From positions 57,770,012-57,834,011 of the forward strand of contig CM059971.1 in the NCBI GenBank assembly GCA_030490835.1: a DNA stretch of 64,000 nt. The letters run 5' to 3'. Positions 34,793 through 46,250 of this stretch are shown piece by piece (positions within the stretch are counted from its first letter, which is position 1; each line of letters begins with the position of its first letter). A program made the position numbers and the translations under genes. The stretch is from Annona cherimola (Eukaryota; Streptophyta; Magnoliopsida; Magnoliales; Annonaceae). The notes beneath the pieces were generated by a model. That model saw only the letters and a list, made by a program, of their open reading frames with translations. It searched no databases and was not told where the DNA came from.

Positions 34793-35505
34793 TGTAGACA
34801 CCCGTCCATGGAAATCAAAATGAAGGACAACAACTTGGAAAAGATAAAAATGAAAGATGAAAACACACATGGATGAGAGGTGCAAGCGATGAGGAATATT
34901 GAAACCCGTAACAACCATGAAGAAGCCAATTCATGACAGCCCAAAAAAGTAACAAATCTGCAGCCCATAAGAGACCTACAGCGCACAAGAGAGCGACTTT
35001 TGGAGCACAATGAAAAGCAACCAGCAGATGCCATCATTTGGCATGAACAAAAGTTACGAAGCATGATAAAAGCACATTTTGTCTAGGCCACCACCATGAC
35101 CAGTAGCCATGCAAAAATCTAAAACATGTACAATTCATCACATGTCCAGCTCGTGCAGCACCATGCTTCTATAAATAGGGGTTGTCTTCAACGTTCTAGC
35201 ACACAAACAAGCCAGCGAAAGGGAGGAGAAGGTGGAGCAGTCCAATGCTCCCATTGCCACTGGGCAGTCCTCCACTTTTCATCTTCAAGCTTCCCAGCTC
35301 TAGCCAGACCTTCCAGTTTCTAGCCAAATCCAGCTTCATTTTTAGATTTTTCTTGTTTTCTTATTTTTTTTTCATTTCCATATCCATGTAACAGCTCATG
35401 AATCAAACAAAATTATTGCTGTAAATGCTTGATTCTGGTCTTCAAACTCTAGACTCTATAACCAGTGCTTGTCAATGAAATTGGATACAATCTCCCATAA
35501 AAATT
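34793..35505 (+). repeat. LTR of a Tat/Retand-like gypsy element (single, element truncated)
   Basis: Starts TGTAGACACCCGTCCATGG, the typical start of Tat-group LTRs. It has a TATA box (TATAAATA, 35,170-35,177) about two thirds of the way in, and ends near ...CCATAAAAATTA, followed by GTGGTGACTCCC, a decayed TGGCGACTCC primer-like site. No internal domains or second LTR follow, so the element is truncated. The end coordinate is approximate. Confidence 0.5.
35170..35177 (+). promoter_or_regulatory. TATA box in the Tat-like LTR
   Basis: TATAAATA followed by GGGG; in an LTR this sets transcription about 30 bp downstream, near the run 'cacacaaacaagcc'. Confidence 0.5.
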
Positions 35506-36272
35506 AGTGGTGACTCCCTTCTGTTCATAGTATTTTATTTTTGTGGTTATAATTAGAGATACACTGAAATTTTCATTGCTCATTACTGACATATTTGAAA
35601 TTTCTGGTTAAACTAGCTAGTTCTGCTGGAGCAGTCCATAACCTCCTACAGGTGGTATTTTCGCCTACAAAGAATTGTTATGATCGTACAAAAAACACAT
35701 TTGTTAGAGGTGAAAGAGATTGTAATTCAGAAATAGTTTGCTGATATTTCTTGCTTCTTAGAAATGCAAGGACCATATGCACTTTTTCGAATGCATGCTG
35801 TTATCCCGGAAGTGCACGTCGGCACACAACACTAGGCTTACATTCCTTTTGGCACATGAAATCTAAGACCAGGCCACCTGAATATCTAAAACTAGACCCC
35901 TCCCGTGTTAATCTTGTTTAACAAAACATACTAACCATCATCACTGCTTATAAGGATTGTAGGCTCTAACTCAATGTTCAAACTCAGATTTTAAGGTTGG
36001 AGAAAGGCTCTAACTCATCGTAGTTCTCACGCGAGATGCTACAATATGAATTCATTGTCAGAGATTTCACAAGATGTCACATAAAGAATATCAATAATGG
36101 ATACACAATCAATACGAGGTCGTGTGAGTAGAAGACCGTCTCTCTATACATTTCTTCCTATAATATATTATGGTAGATAGGAAACTTCAAATAACTTTGT
36201 GTGTGAGAGAGAGAGAAAGAGAGATTCGGACTCCTACTTATATAGAATCTATTTATCATCACTCCTATTAGA
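35506..36272. other. Intergenic; GT/GA microsatellite
   Basis: No gene seen. A short GTGTGTGAGAGAGAGAG microsatellite lies at about 36,201-36,220. Confidence 0.4.
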
Positions 36273-36277
36273 AGAGT

Positions 36278-36864
36278 TGTGAGGGAAAATTAGAAGAAAA
36301 AGAAAATTAAGGATAGTAGTAAAAGTGAAAATAGAACCAAGTTTTACTTCAAGGGTGTTACGATTTCACTTTAGTTAAGTCAATTTTGTTATCGTATGTA
36401 CTGCTTACGGTTGAAGACAAAAATTAGTGGTTGAACGGAGAGAATTTTCAAAACAAGATAGAGAATTTGATAAACTTGGTTAAGATAACAATGTCTGAAT
36501 CAAGATAAACTATGAGGATGTCTGAATGGAGACAATGCAATGTCTTGAAGTAGGCAAGAAAGATGTGTGTTGAATGGAGACAACATAAGAATGATTTTCA
36601 AAAGTCAAACTATGCAACCATTCCCTAGAATCTCCCCACATCATCCCATTTCGCATATTTGTGTGCCAATTGAAATTTTGAATTTCAAACTTCAATCATT
36701 GCATCCTTTGGTGTAAATGAAAATCTCAAAATATGGCCAGAGAAAAGATTCAAACCCAAGACCTATTGTGTAATTGACAAAGATGTTACCATCGTAGCTA
36801 TTTCATTTTTGTTATTTATTTATGAAACTATATAATATTTATTATAATTTTGAAAATCCCAACA
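36278..36864 (-). repeat. Solo LTR related to the 23-kb copia element
   Basis: Read on the minus strand it starts TGTTGGGATTTTCAAAATTA at 36,864, like the copia LTR at 22,860, and later shares 'ttgttttgaaaattctctcc' and a block where 'gtaacacccttgaagtaaaa' matches 'ctaacacgcctgaagtgaaa'. No internal element is attached. Flanks AGAGT (36,273-36,277) and AGAGC (36,865-36,869) form a 5-bp duplication with one mismatch. This is the product expected from LTR-LTR recombination. Confidence 0.72.
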
Positions 36865-37329
36865 AGAGCACTACTAACTTATTTGAATTACATATGTCTC
36901 ATTATCACTAAGCTTCTTTAACTTAAATTCAAAGACCTCTTTCGTTTAAGCCACTTTACGAATTAATTCTAGCATTCTCCTACTCTATGTAATATAAAAT
37001 AAAACTAAAAATTTTTATACAAAATTATGAACCTTAGATTATCCTTAGAAAAATACAGAAATAATACATTTAATTTTAATTGGTCAATATATCTGTGCTT
37101 CTACCTCTTATTTAAATTAAGAAAAATCCATTAGCATAAATTTTAGTTTTATATGTAATATTTAGTACGCTCCTTATATATCATGATATCAATAATTCAC
37201 TTAACTAAATTGTTATGGTGGAGTATAATACTAACTCAATTCAATGTCATATAGACAAGTTCTTTTATTTCAATCATATGAAATTTCTAACGAATTATAA
37301 TAATGAAAGAAAAAAATTATTATGACATC

Positions 37330-37800
37330 TCAAAACATTGGTTACATCATTAATTATTTTATGTAATAATACTCATATTCCTTACGTGTTCTTAGAAAAC
37401 TTTGTGTGCCAAAACATTAATCATGAGATCAATAATCGGTTAGAATTATCAACAAAATTAATTGATTTATAATTATCATCGATTCTTCTTTGCATCAATA
37501 TATACTTAACATCAACGTGCTTGTTTGCTTTAGTAATTCCTTTATAATTGGAAAAGCAAATCATTTTTTTACGATGAATCTTAGAATTTGAAAATAAAAT
37601 CCACAAATTTAAAAACATGAGATAAATTTTTCAACCATAATACCTGTAAGTATGCTTTATAATGGTCAACAACTCCAGCTTCAATGACAGAGTTAACCAT
37701 AAGATGTTGTTTGTCATTCTTTTATGAAATTGCTCCTCCAATTAGTAAGAAAATATATCATAATGTGGATCCTTTATTGTCTAAGCAATTGACAAAATTT
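37330..37800 (-). pseudogene. Remnant of a copia RNase H domain
   Basis: Minus-strand pieces in shifting frames match the C-terminus of copia pol: NSVIEAGVVDHYKAYLQVLW (canonical ADSTTEAEYIA...), then in the frame 37,421-37,618 GITKANKHVDVKYILMQRRI and INFVDNSN, then LMINVLAHKVF and EHVRNMSII (canonical ADPLTKGLPPKVFKEHVANMGLI). No LTR is attached. It may or may not belong with the nearby solo LTR. Confidence 0.75.
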
Positions 37801-38879
37801 AAATCTATATGAATAACTATTTTTAACTAATCAGATTTTTTTGTGTATAAACTCGTAATCTTTAGTTCTCAGAGATATCTCCTTGTTCCACTGTTTTCCA
37901 GTATTCCATTGTAAATTGTTCTTAATGACTAATATTTTGGGTTTGCTTATGTTAAATGTGAGATAAGACATTGATTTTTATTGATTATACATGTATACAA
38001 TTTTCTTAATACAAAACACGTTTCAATATGTGAATCTGAGAAAAGATGATGGGAGGATGAACTCCTCATGCACAATAAAGCCTACACAGAGATAGGCAAA
38101 AAGCCTAAGTTTGCCAAAGGATTGAGTTTAAGACCAAAACCAAAAAGAGTCTGCATTCATGAGGTAAATAACATTAAAGTTAAAAAATGACAAAAGATAA
38201 CAACACTCAAAGACTATAACACAAGACGTGAAAGTTGCAGTTCAAGAAGTTACAAATGAGATGCACAATAGTTACCAAAAATTGGAAGATACCAACTTGC
38301 TCAAAAGTCGTAACTTCTTTTATATTTATACTCAATAGATATTAATGTACAATGTTAATTTTTATTTACTTTTGGGAAATGTGATTCATGGTAGCATGTT
38401 GGTACTTCTTAAGAGTCTTAACTCTTTTATGGCATCATGATCAAACACCTATATCGGGCATTGGAGTTGCATTATTTTATGATTACAGCCTTCTTAGTTT
38501 GTTGCTTTGGTTGCTTGAGGTGGAAATGCTTGAGCAACTTATGTGAAGTAACGCCAGAATGAATGCGCTGCTGGCTATCCAAAGTATCAAATAATGTTGT
38601 ATTTGGACATCCAGTAGCAATAACAATTAAAACAAGTTTGATAACAATACCAACGCTGCAGTGTCATAGCAATCATGCCAAGCTCTCATGCCAAGGTCCA
38701 GAGTTCTACCAACTAGTAGCTCAAGTCGAGGGTTGGTAAACCCTTTAACCAAAGGGAGCCAACCCATGGGAAGCCGTTCCCGGGCTTTTCTCGTAGGAAG
38801 CTGCCTATGGACCATCTATTTTTGTTGGACGGTCTGGATTGTATGGGGTATTTTCGAAAATGGAAAAATTACGAAGGAG
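37801..38879. other. Intergenic, nothing recognised
   Basis: AT-rich sequence without a recognised feature. The GC content rises after about 38,680 toward the leader region. Confidence 0.35.
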
Positions 38880-39563
38880 GCATCGAAGGAAGGCTGCTCT
38901 CACACCCGCAGGCGAGAATCCATTTCTCTCCCCTCTCCTAAATCAGGTGCCCTAGCTGTCTCCTCTCTCTTTCCTGCTCGAGCTCACTGTCACCAAGCTG
39001 CCCCCGACTCTCTCTTCCTCTTTGGCCTCTGAGCTACCTCTGACTTTCTCTCGTCTCCAATCGCTGATCTATCCTTCTCGAGTCTCGGCCGCTCGATTGG
39101 TGTTTCCTAGCTGCCTCTATTATAGGTTTCGTTTCCCTTTCCTAAAACCCTTGCCTCTCTCTTCTCTTACCCCCCTCACGGTCTCCCTTCCAACCGATCA
39201 TTCGCCGTTACAGGCATCTAATTCACTCCCCTTGTCTTTCTCCTCTCCTTAAAATCCCGGGTTCTTTCTCCTTTTGTTACTTCATTCAACCACTTTTCTT
39301 GTCGCCCGCACCTGCATGATACCTCCCCTTCTCTCCCATTTCTCCCAATTCGGTTGCCCTAGCCATTCTCCATCGCCCACCACCATCTCTTGCCTCTTTC
39401 CCTTCTCATGCCTCTGCACCTTCTTCACCTTGCTGCTACCCTCTCCTACATCTACCTGCTCTATCCTGTTGTTGCCCTCTAGCTACCTCTTGTCGTTGCT
39501 CTCTCCCACCCCCATCTCCTCCTTTCTCCTCATTGAAATCTCCACTGTTGATGAGCTGCTACC
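38880..39563 (+). promoter_or_regulatory. Pyrimidine-rich leader, possible 5' UTR exon
   Basis: The stretch is strikingly CT-rich and more GC-rich than its surroundings, as plant 5' leaders are. It contains only Ser/Pro/Leu-rich frames of compositional type (39,022-39,252 and 39,274-39,567). It ends at a plausible donor ACC|GTGAGT (GT at 39,564-39,565). The nearest plus-strand gene is the FAR1-like gene 6.7 kb downstream, which has an acceptor (CTTCAG at 46,234-46,239) just before its ATG. A long 5'-UTR intron is therefore possible but unproven. Confidence 0.35.
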
Positions 39564-39820
39564 GTGAGTAGTACTTTCAGCTTCTTGCTTCTTTGAAGTC
39601 ATTTTAATCCTGTTGGCGTTTTAGATGAGGGTAAGGATTTGATTTGTTATGCCATTTTCATTTATTCGAAACCTTGGTTCTTTATGGTCTTGGATAGTTT
39701 ATAAATGATACTGCTTGTTGAATTAACCTTCATTAAGTTCAAGGTATGTGTCTGTGTATGTTATTGTGAGGATCTATTTCTACATTTCTCTGTGAAAATG
39801 CTCAGGTAAAAAACCTTTTT

Positions 39821-39973
39821 TACTTTCTGAAGAAAGAGATATATCCATTTTGAGGAAAATGATTTGTTAGGTACTTTCTGAAGAAAGAGATAAATCCATT
39901 TTAAGGAAAATGATTTGCTAGGTACTTTCTGAAGAAAGAGGTAAATCCTTTTTGAGGAAAATTCTTTTTTACC
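39821..39973. repeat. Minisatellite, 51-bp unit, three copies
   Basis: Units begin TACTTTCTGAAGAAAGAG at 39,821, 39,872 and 39,923. The period is a multiple of three, so the minus strand reads a 17-residue peptide repeat (KWIYLFLQKV...). That ORF is probably incidental. Confidence 0.85.
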
Positions 39974-42900
39974 TTCATTCGCAGCGCCCATTGTTTGCAT
40001 CCGGTTCTGCACAAGACTTAATATTATACAAGAAGTCCTAGTTACCCACTACTAGATCAGAATATATGCATGACATAAACACCAAAAATAACTGTCGACA
40101 TAAATTCACAGGCTTTTAAAAGGCACAGATTCATGCTTGAGTGTTTTGGAGGTTCTTAGACAACGTGAAATTCTGAATGATTTAAGAATAGTGTATATTA
40201 GAAGTACATAACACAAGAAAACAAAGGCAAATGTTGATGCAGTGATCCTTTCTTGATCAGTAGATGGTTATGAACTCCTAGGGATATGTTCATGCACACC
40301 GAAGGAACAACCAATGAGGTCAATAGCTTGTGGAGTTGTTATTCCTACAAAATTGTTATATGTGAGTTTATCTTTATCAACGAAAAAAGAGGTTGAAAGT
40401 GTTGTTATATGCATGTTTATCTTTATCAATAAGAAAAGGAAGGTGAGAGTGCCTGGAGGAAAACCACCAACACTTGCACAAAGTGTGGAGATAAAAATTT
40501 CCGGCCATTGTAAATGGTAGAAGTTGTGTCAATATTGTTTCACAAACAACTGCCACTTGGTTGGTCCCCAACCTGTTTCACCTCCATCCATATTCCATAC
40601 AAGTTAGCATGCTTTAACCCATGATGGGAATCCATCCTTTTGGATGACTATCATTATCTGGACTTGACATGACTTTTTTTTACATAAATTAATGCCTGCA
40701 TGCCTTCACATAATAGAAACATGATTTAAGGCTCCATTTGGCCAAGCAGCATGATTGTGTGCTCAAACAAAGAAAGAGGGGATTTTGACATGGATAAGCG
40801 TCAGTCATTTAAAAAATCGATCAACACTTAGAAAATTTGATATCACTTCCCGCAATTGCATTATCAAATGTATAGCCAAACAAAGCCTAAGTTGTTTCCC
40901 ATCTGACATAAACAGTTGAAGGTGTAAAGAGTTGACTCCTAAAGTTTAATCAAAAGCAGCCATTCCACTTTCTCCTAACTGGTCAACAAAGCCACCTTAA
41001 AAAATATTCTACTTAGTGTGCATGCACACAAGTATAAGCATCTTGCTAGGTATATCCATGTTGTGCATGTAGGCATGATAAGAAAGAATCTCCTTTAACT
41101 GTGAATATCATAATATCTTGCAAAAATATGCCATAATGTAAAGAAATCAAAGAGAATGATACCACTTAATATTCACTCTTTCATAGAACAAATTATAAAT
41201 ATTAATTTTGACAATTGCTTCCAAATATCAGAAAGAGCAACATTTTTAGCATGCATGATTTATCACTTAACAAGAACAGTAGTAATCTATGTTATCAAAA
41301 AACTACTATACTTCATTTATCATTTCCAGACATTATTTTATATAATCTAGTCTTTTTGCTTCTAGAGTCTTTTTTCTGGGAATCTGAGAATGGATAGGTG
41401 TGTAATCTGTTCAATGCTTGGAATATAATGTTCCAATGAAGGGAATTATTACAGTTAAGAATTTATTAGAATGCTCACTGTTATACAGATTTTCCTCATT
41501 TTGTTATCTGAAGCATAAAAACCCTAGGGATGGTATCCTATTTATGCTTTTGTGAAAACAATTGCCGGAACTATGCCATTCAGAACATGATTTGCCGAGT
41601 GATATGATCACTTATGCTATAGCACAATGCTTCTACAAGTGTTATGCATCACAGATATGCTTGGCCCTAGGTTTGGCAGCAAGTTATCCATGTTGAGGAC
41701 AATGAGAGAGCCCTTTATTCTCAGGAGTAGGAATTGTTGATTTTGTAAGCCAGTTTATTTGTCAGTAATGCAGAATTCGATTTCCTGGATTTCATTAAAT
41801 GTGCAGAATATGGATGTTGAATGATTTAGGTTTTTCATTTTGGTTTGACTTTAGGTCATGCTTTTGTTGAAGCAGTGAGTTAAGAATGTTAAAGCATGCA
41901 AACTGCTTGGGTTGAACTGTGGATTGTATTTAACAGATGATATATGTTAATTGAGTAATCATGTTATAATTTGTTATTTAGACTTCGTCGATTGCCAATT
42001 GGAATTACAGCTAAAGCCATTGGAGTTAAAAATACAATGGATTGTACCAGACGATATACATTTTTCTTTCTCATTTTAGATGCTTGGAACTATTTTTTGT
42101 CAATTTATTTACTGAGATCAAAGGTTCATTCCAAAAAAGAGGTAATACAGTCTATATGCAAAAAATTTACAACATGAGTCTACTTCAATTAACAATCATG
42201 ATGCCAGATTACGAGCCACTAGATTGCCTGACCTAACACATGTATGTACTTCACCGATTGAAAGCTCTTTGGAAACTCCTTGATATCGTTTATGAGAGTC
42301 CCAGAAGTTGACAAAACGGGTTCCTCATCATTGTCTCATCATTGAGAAAACAGATCAGATTATATTTACTTTCAATTCCTCCCCTATCACCGCAGTAACC
42401 CTATCATTTCTCGATTCACCTCTTTCCTTATCAATGAAGAAACTAGCAGTCTGTGTGAGATGAGACATGCAAATGTAAAAAGATATGATACTTTAATGTA
42501 GGAATTGAATTATTTGAATTGAGTGCATGTAGCTATCTTACTTTTTTACCTTTGTATTTCTATTTGCACATATGAGTTCACATCTATTTAAATGGCTTGA
42601 AGTGACTGAGTTTCTGATCTAATTTGCATGGTTTAAGGCATGGGAAGGGTCCATGGAGCTTACTTTACCTGTTTTACCCGATCTCAGTCTCATGCCCAAT
42701 TGTTTTTTTTATTTCCGGTATGAATCCAATTTGGAACAATTTATGAATAGCTCTACCTCATTTCCTAGACATCTGTAAATAGATTGGTCTTTGATTGAAT
42801 TTGGAATTCTTCTTTACGAGCTTGTGTAAAGAAATTTGCATCACTGCTGTGTGTGAATGAATGAGAAATGACAAGCATAATGTGTTGTTATGTGCTTGAG

Positions 42901-45900
42901 ATCAACTTCACTTTCTTTCATCTGTCCTTTGTATCTAGAAGATCAAGTTATTATCCATGTAATGTGTTGCTTGAATTGCTAAATGAGAGCATTTGGATTT
43001 TGATATTTGTGACATAGTAATGCTTGTATTCTTCCTCAACCTTTGTAATATAAATTCTATTAAAGAATGTGTGATATTCATATTCTTGCTGAACCTTTGT
43101 GATGCACAATTTATGTTCATGTAAAATGGCAGCCGAATTGGGTATACTTTGTGCTTAAACTGGATTTTCTTTGTGGCGTGATGTAGTTGCATGTGTGGAA
43201 ATGGAACTTGTACAGTGCATTGAGATGAAATCCAATTTTCGCGGGTGTACCTGGTGAGGAAAACACCAATGTGTGGGACAAAATAACTCTATATCATTCA
43301 ACATGGAACAAATAATGTGTAGGGAAAGTTGTTAAAGCCAGTTCTATTAGCAATATGCGTGGTTTTTCTATGGTCATTGGTATGTGCTATGACTTATTCT
43401 CCTAAGGTATACGATGGGCGGGGTGCTTATTTTCATTAATAAATTGCTCTTAACTGCATTCTTCAGTAGAGGATAAAAAAACAAAAGAAAAAGAAAGAAA
43501 ATACCTTTTCATTTCCATGATCGTGTACATGTAGTTCGTGATATGTTATAGTCTTGCAAATCCATCAATGAAGTCTGCCATTGCTATAATTGTTGTAAAT
43601 ACTATCCTTTCTCCACAGTCAAATCGAAGTTCTTGTAAAAATTTATAAATGAAGAAAACTTTTGATCTATTCAAAGATCTGGAATAAAATGTTAGAATGA
43701 GTGAAGTTTCTGCAGTTTGAAGATTGTTGGAACTCTCATTATGCTGTAGATTTATCTTATTTTATAATCTTTACAGTCGGAATTTATGAATGGAGATGGG
43801 TTGTGATCTTTACTAATTTATGAATGGAGATATTTGTAGATTGTTGGGTAGATTGCTAGAGGATTTTCTATATCTGCATGCAATTTTTTAAATTTTAAAT
43901 TTTTATGATTGTGTACATGTGGTCTCCGATATGTTATTGTATTACAAATAATCAGTGAAGTTATTGCCGGGGTTTTTGAGAAATATGTACTTGTCACACA
44001 GTCATATTCCTGTTCTCGTAATAATTTATGCATCAAGAGTTTGTAATCTATTGAATGTTTTGGAATGAGAAGTTAGAATGAGTAAATTCTTGTCCCAAGT
44101 ATTGTTCTTTAACAGAATCCAAACAATTAAATTGAACTTAAGTTTCAAAGATATATCAATCAGACGTAATAATTTTCTTCATCATCACATGAAGATCTCA
44201 AATATAACAATATTTCCCAGCACGAATATGTAAAAAATTAGAATAATTTCCATTCTTATGATATAAAGATCTCAAATAACGTATTAATTGTCTAGAAAAG
44301 GCAAGATAATTTCCTTTTATCATCATATTAAGAGATCAAATATCATACTTGTTGTGACCAACGCATGTGGTGTCCTTGTTAAAATCTCAGGCATAGCTGC
44401 TTGAGGTCATCAAATTGGGGCCAGATAAAAAAAATATCATACTTGTTTTTCAGAAATTGTAAAAGAGATTCATAACTATAAAAAATCCAAAGTAAGATTT
44501 TTGGCCCTTGGTTTTTGCTTTAAGGATGTTTTGTCATCATCAACATCATCCATGTTGTCCAACCTAGCTAGGTCTAACCATAACGATACTATTCCAATTT
44601 TCTTATCTACAGAACCAATTTCTGCAGGTTGTGAAATATTCTTACTGTGTCTGCCCATGTTCTTTCGGAGTCGTCCTGTTCCTTTGTAAGGAATTGAAAC
44701 TCACTTCCATATGATGTTTTATTGTTCTTTTCTTGCTTCCGGCATCTGCCTAGGTTGTGAAATATCATACTTGTTTTACCCATTACTATATTATTTGTCA
44801 TTGTTGTTCATAAATATTATTGGCTGCTATTCCCTTGCCTTTCAACTAATCACCATTGTCCTCAGCGTTGTCTTCCCAACATTCTATCCCTTAGGTTTTC
44901 AAGCAGTATACAAAACAGAAATGATTTCATGTTGGATACTATGTTACCCATAATCTTCTCCAAGATGGTAACATCTAATGTGTTGGATTTATCTAGTCCT
45001 ATGAACAACATGCATGTGATTAACAAACTTAATCAAGTTTTACTTTCTTTATTATTAGCATTCCATTCTATTATTATTTATCAATTGCCATTTATTTTGG
45101 GTTGTCCAAATATAAGCACATTGGTTTGCCAAATTTGACATATTTTCCTGTTGTTTAATTGTTCTCATATCCAAAACAGCTTCAAAGATGTTAGCATGAT
45201 GAAGAGCAAGATTGTTTGTATTTGAAAAATTCTTGGATTGGAAAATACTGTTGTTTTTATATTCTATTAAGTATTTCTACTCTTATTTGCTAAAGGGCCG
45301 TGTTTTTAATTACTTTTTGGGTAATATTTGAACTGCATGAGACTATTAATAGTAGTTAAAATTTTAAAAGATGTGAGTACTCTTGGAATGAGAATCAAGG
45401 CATAGGATGGCTCCTGTGATTTCTCTAGATGCGTTTGATTCTTATTATTGTTTTGGCATCATTATTAGTAAAGCAGGAAAAAACCACAATGAAAAATAAA
45501 GTTTTGTACATTGTTAGTTGAATGATATTAAATGATATCGTACATTTGTGCATATAAGTGTTGTAATCTTCAGAGTATTTGCAATTAATTCTTTGAATAA
45601 AAAATTCAGATTTTGTCAGTATTCCACTGTGATGCAGAATTTTTTCATTGGATCATAAAATATGTACGAGTCTTTTTTGTCATAATGAGTCCCTATTGAT
45701 GTGGAATGTTTTGTCTTCAGTTTAACTTTTAATTTAATATTTTTCGCGATTTGCAGTGGGTGTAAATAAGTGTAAATGGTTGGCTTCAGCCTGATTATTA
45801 TGTTTAGACCATGCTTCAGTTGGGTGGCGAATAAGGTTAAGGGCAACAAGTGCAGGTTGTATAGCATTGGAGTTAGTTGACTTCAGGTTGTATATAATTA

Positions 45901-46238
45901 TGCCTTCATGGTTTCATATCCTTTTGCATATGTTGTCCTCTTTTATGATGCTTCCCTTACTTGGCTGTTAAGGCTTCTAAGCAACAAGTGCACCTATGGC
46001 TCTATTGAGGAACTTAGTAGGTGAAGATAACCCACACGAGACCTAAAGGCACTTGGATTTTCTCAAAATACATTTATATGTGTTCATACCTCTATTGTTT
46101 CAATGAATACGACCAATCATAAAAATAGCCCAAAGGAGTTAGTTGACTTCAGGTTGCATATAATTATGTCTTAATGGTTTATATCCTTTTGCATGTGTTG
46201 GCCTCTTTTATGATATTTCAAAACGTGTTGATGCTTCA
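39974..46238. other. Long non-coding stretch; two diverged direct duplications
   Basis: No exon with family similarity was recognised in 6.3 kb; it may be intron of the FAR1-like gene. A block of about 220 bp at 43,500-43,725 ('gatcgtgtacatgtagttcg', 'ttagaatgagtgaa') recurs at 43,905-44,100. An 85-bp block at 45,872-45,957 recurs at 46,137-46,221, ending 30 bp before the FAR1-like ATG. Confidence 0.45.
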
Positions 46239-46250
46239 GCTTTCGATCCA

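Noticed and set aside
38627..38815. Possible tRNA-like text around 38,640-38,730
   Set aside because: No consistent cloverleaf or box A/B spacing could be drawn.
39274..39567. 97-codon Ser/Pro/Leu-rich ORF
   Set aside because: Typical translation of a CT-rich leader; no domain and no coding constraint visible.
39761..40012. Minus-strand ORF with a 17-residue repeat
   Set aside because: Produced by a 51-bp minisatellite; no start context or homologue.
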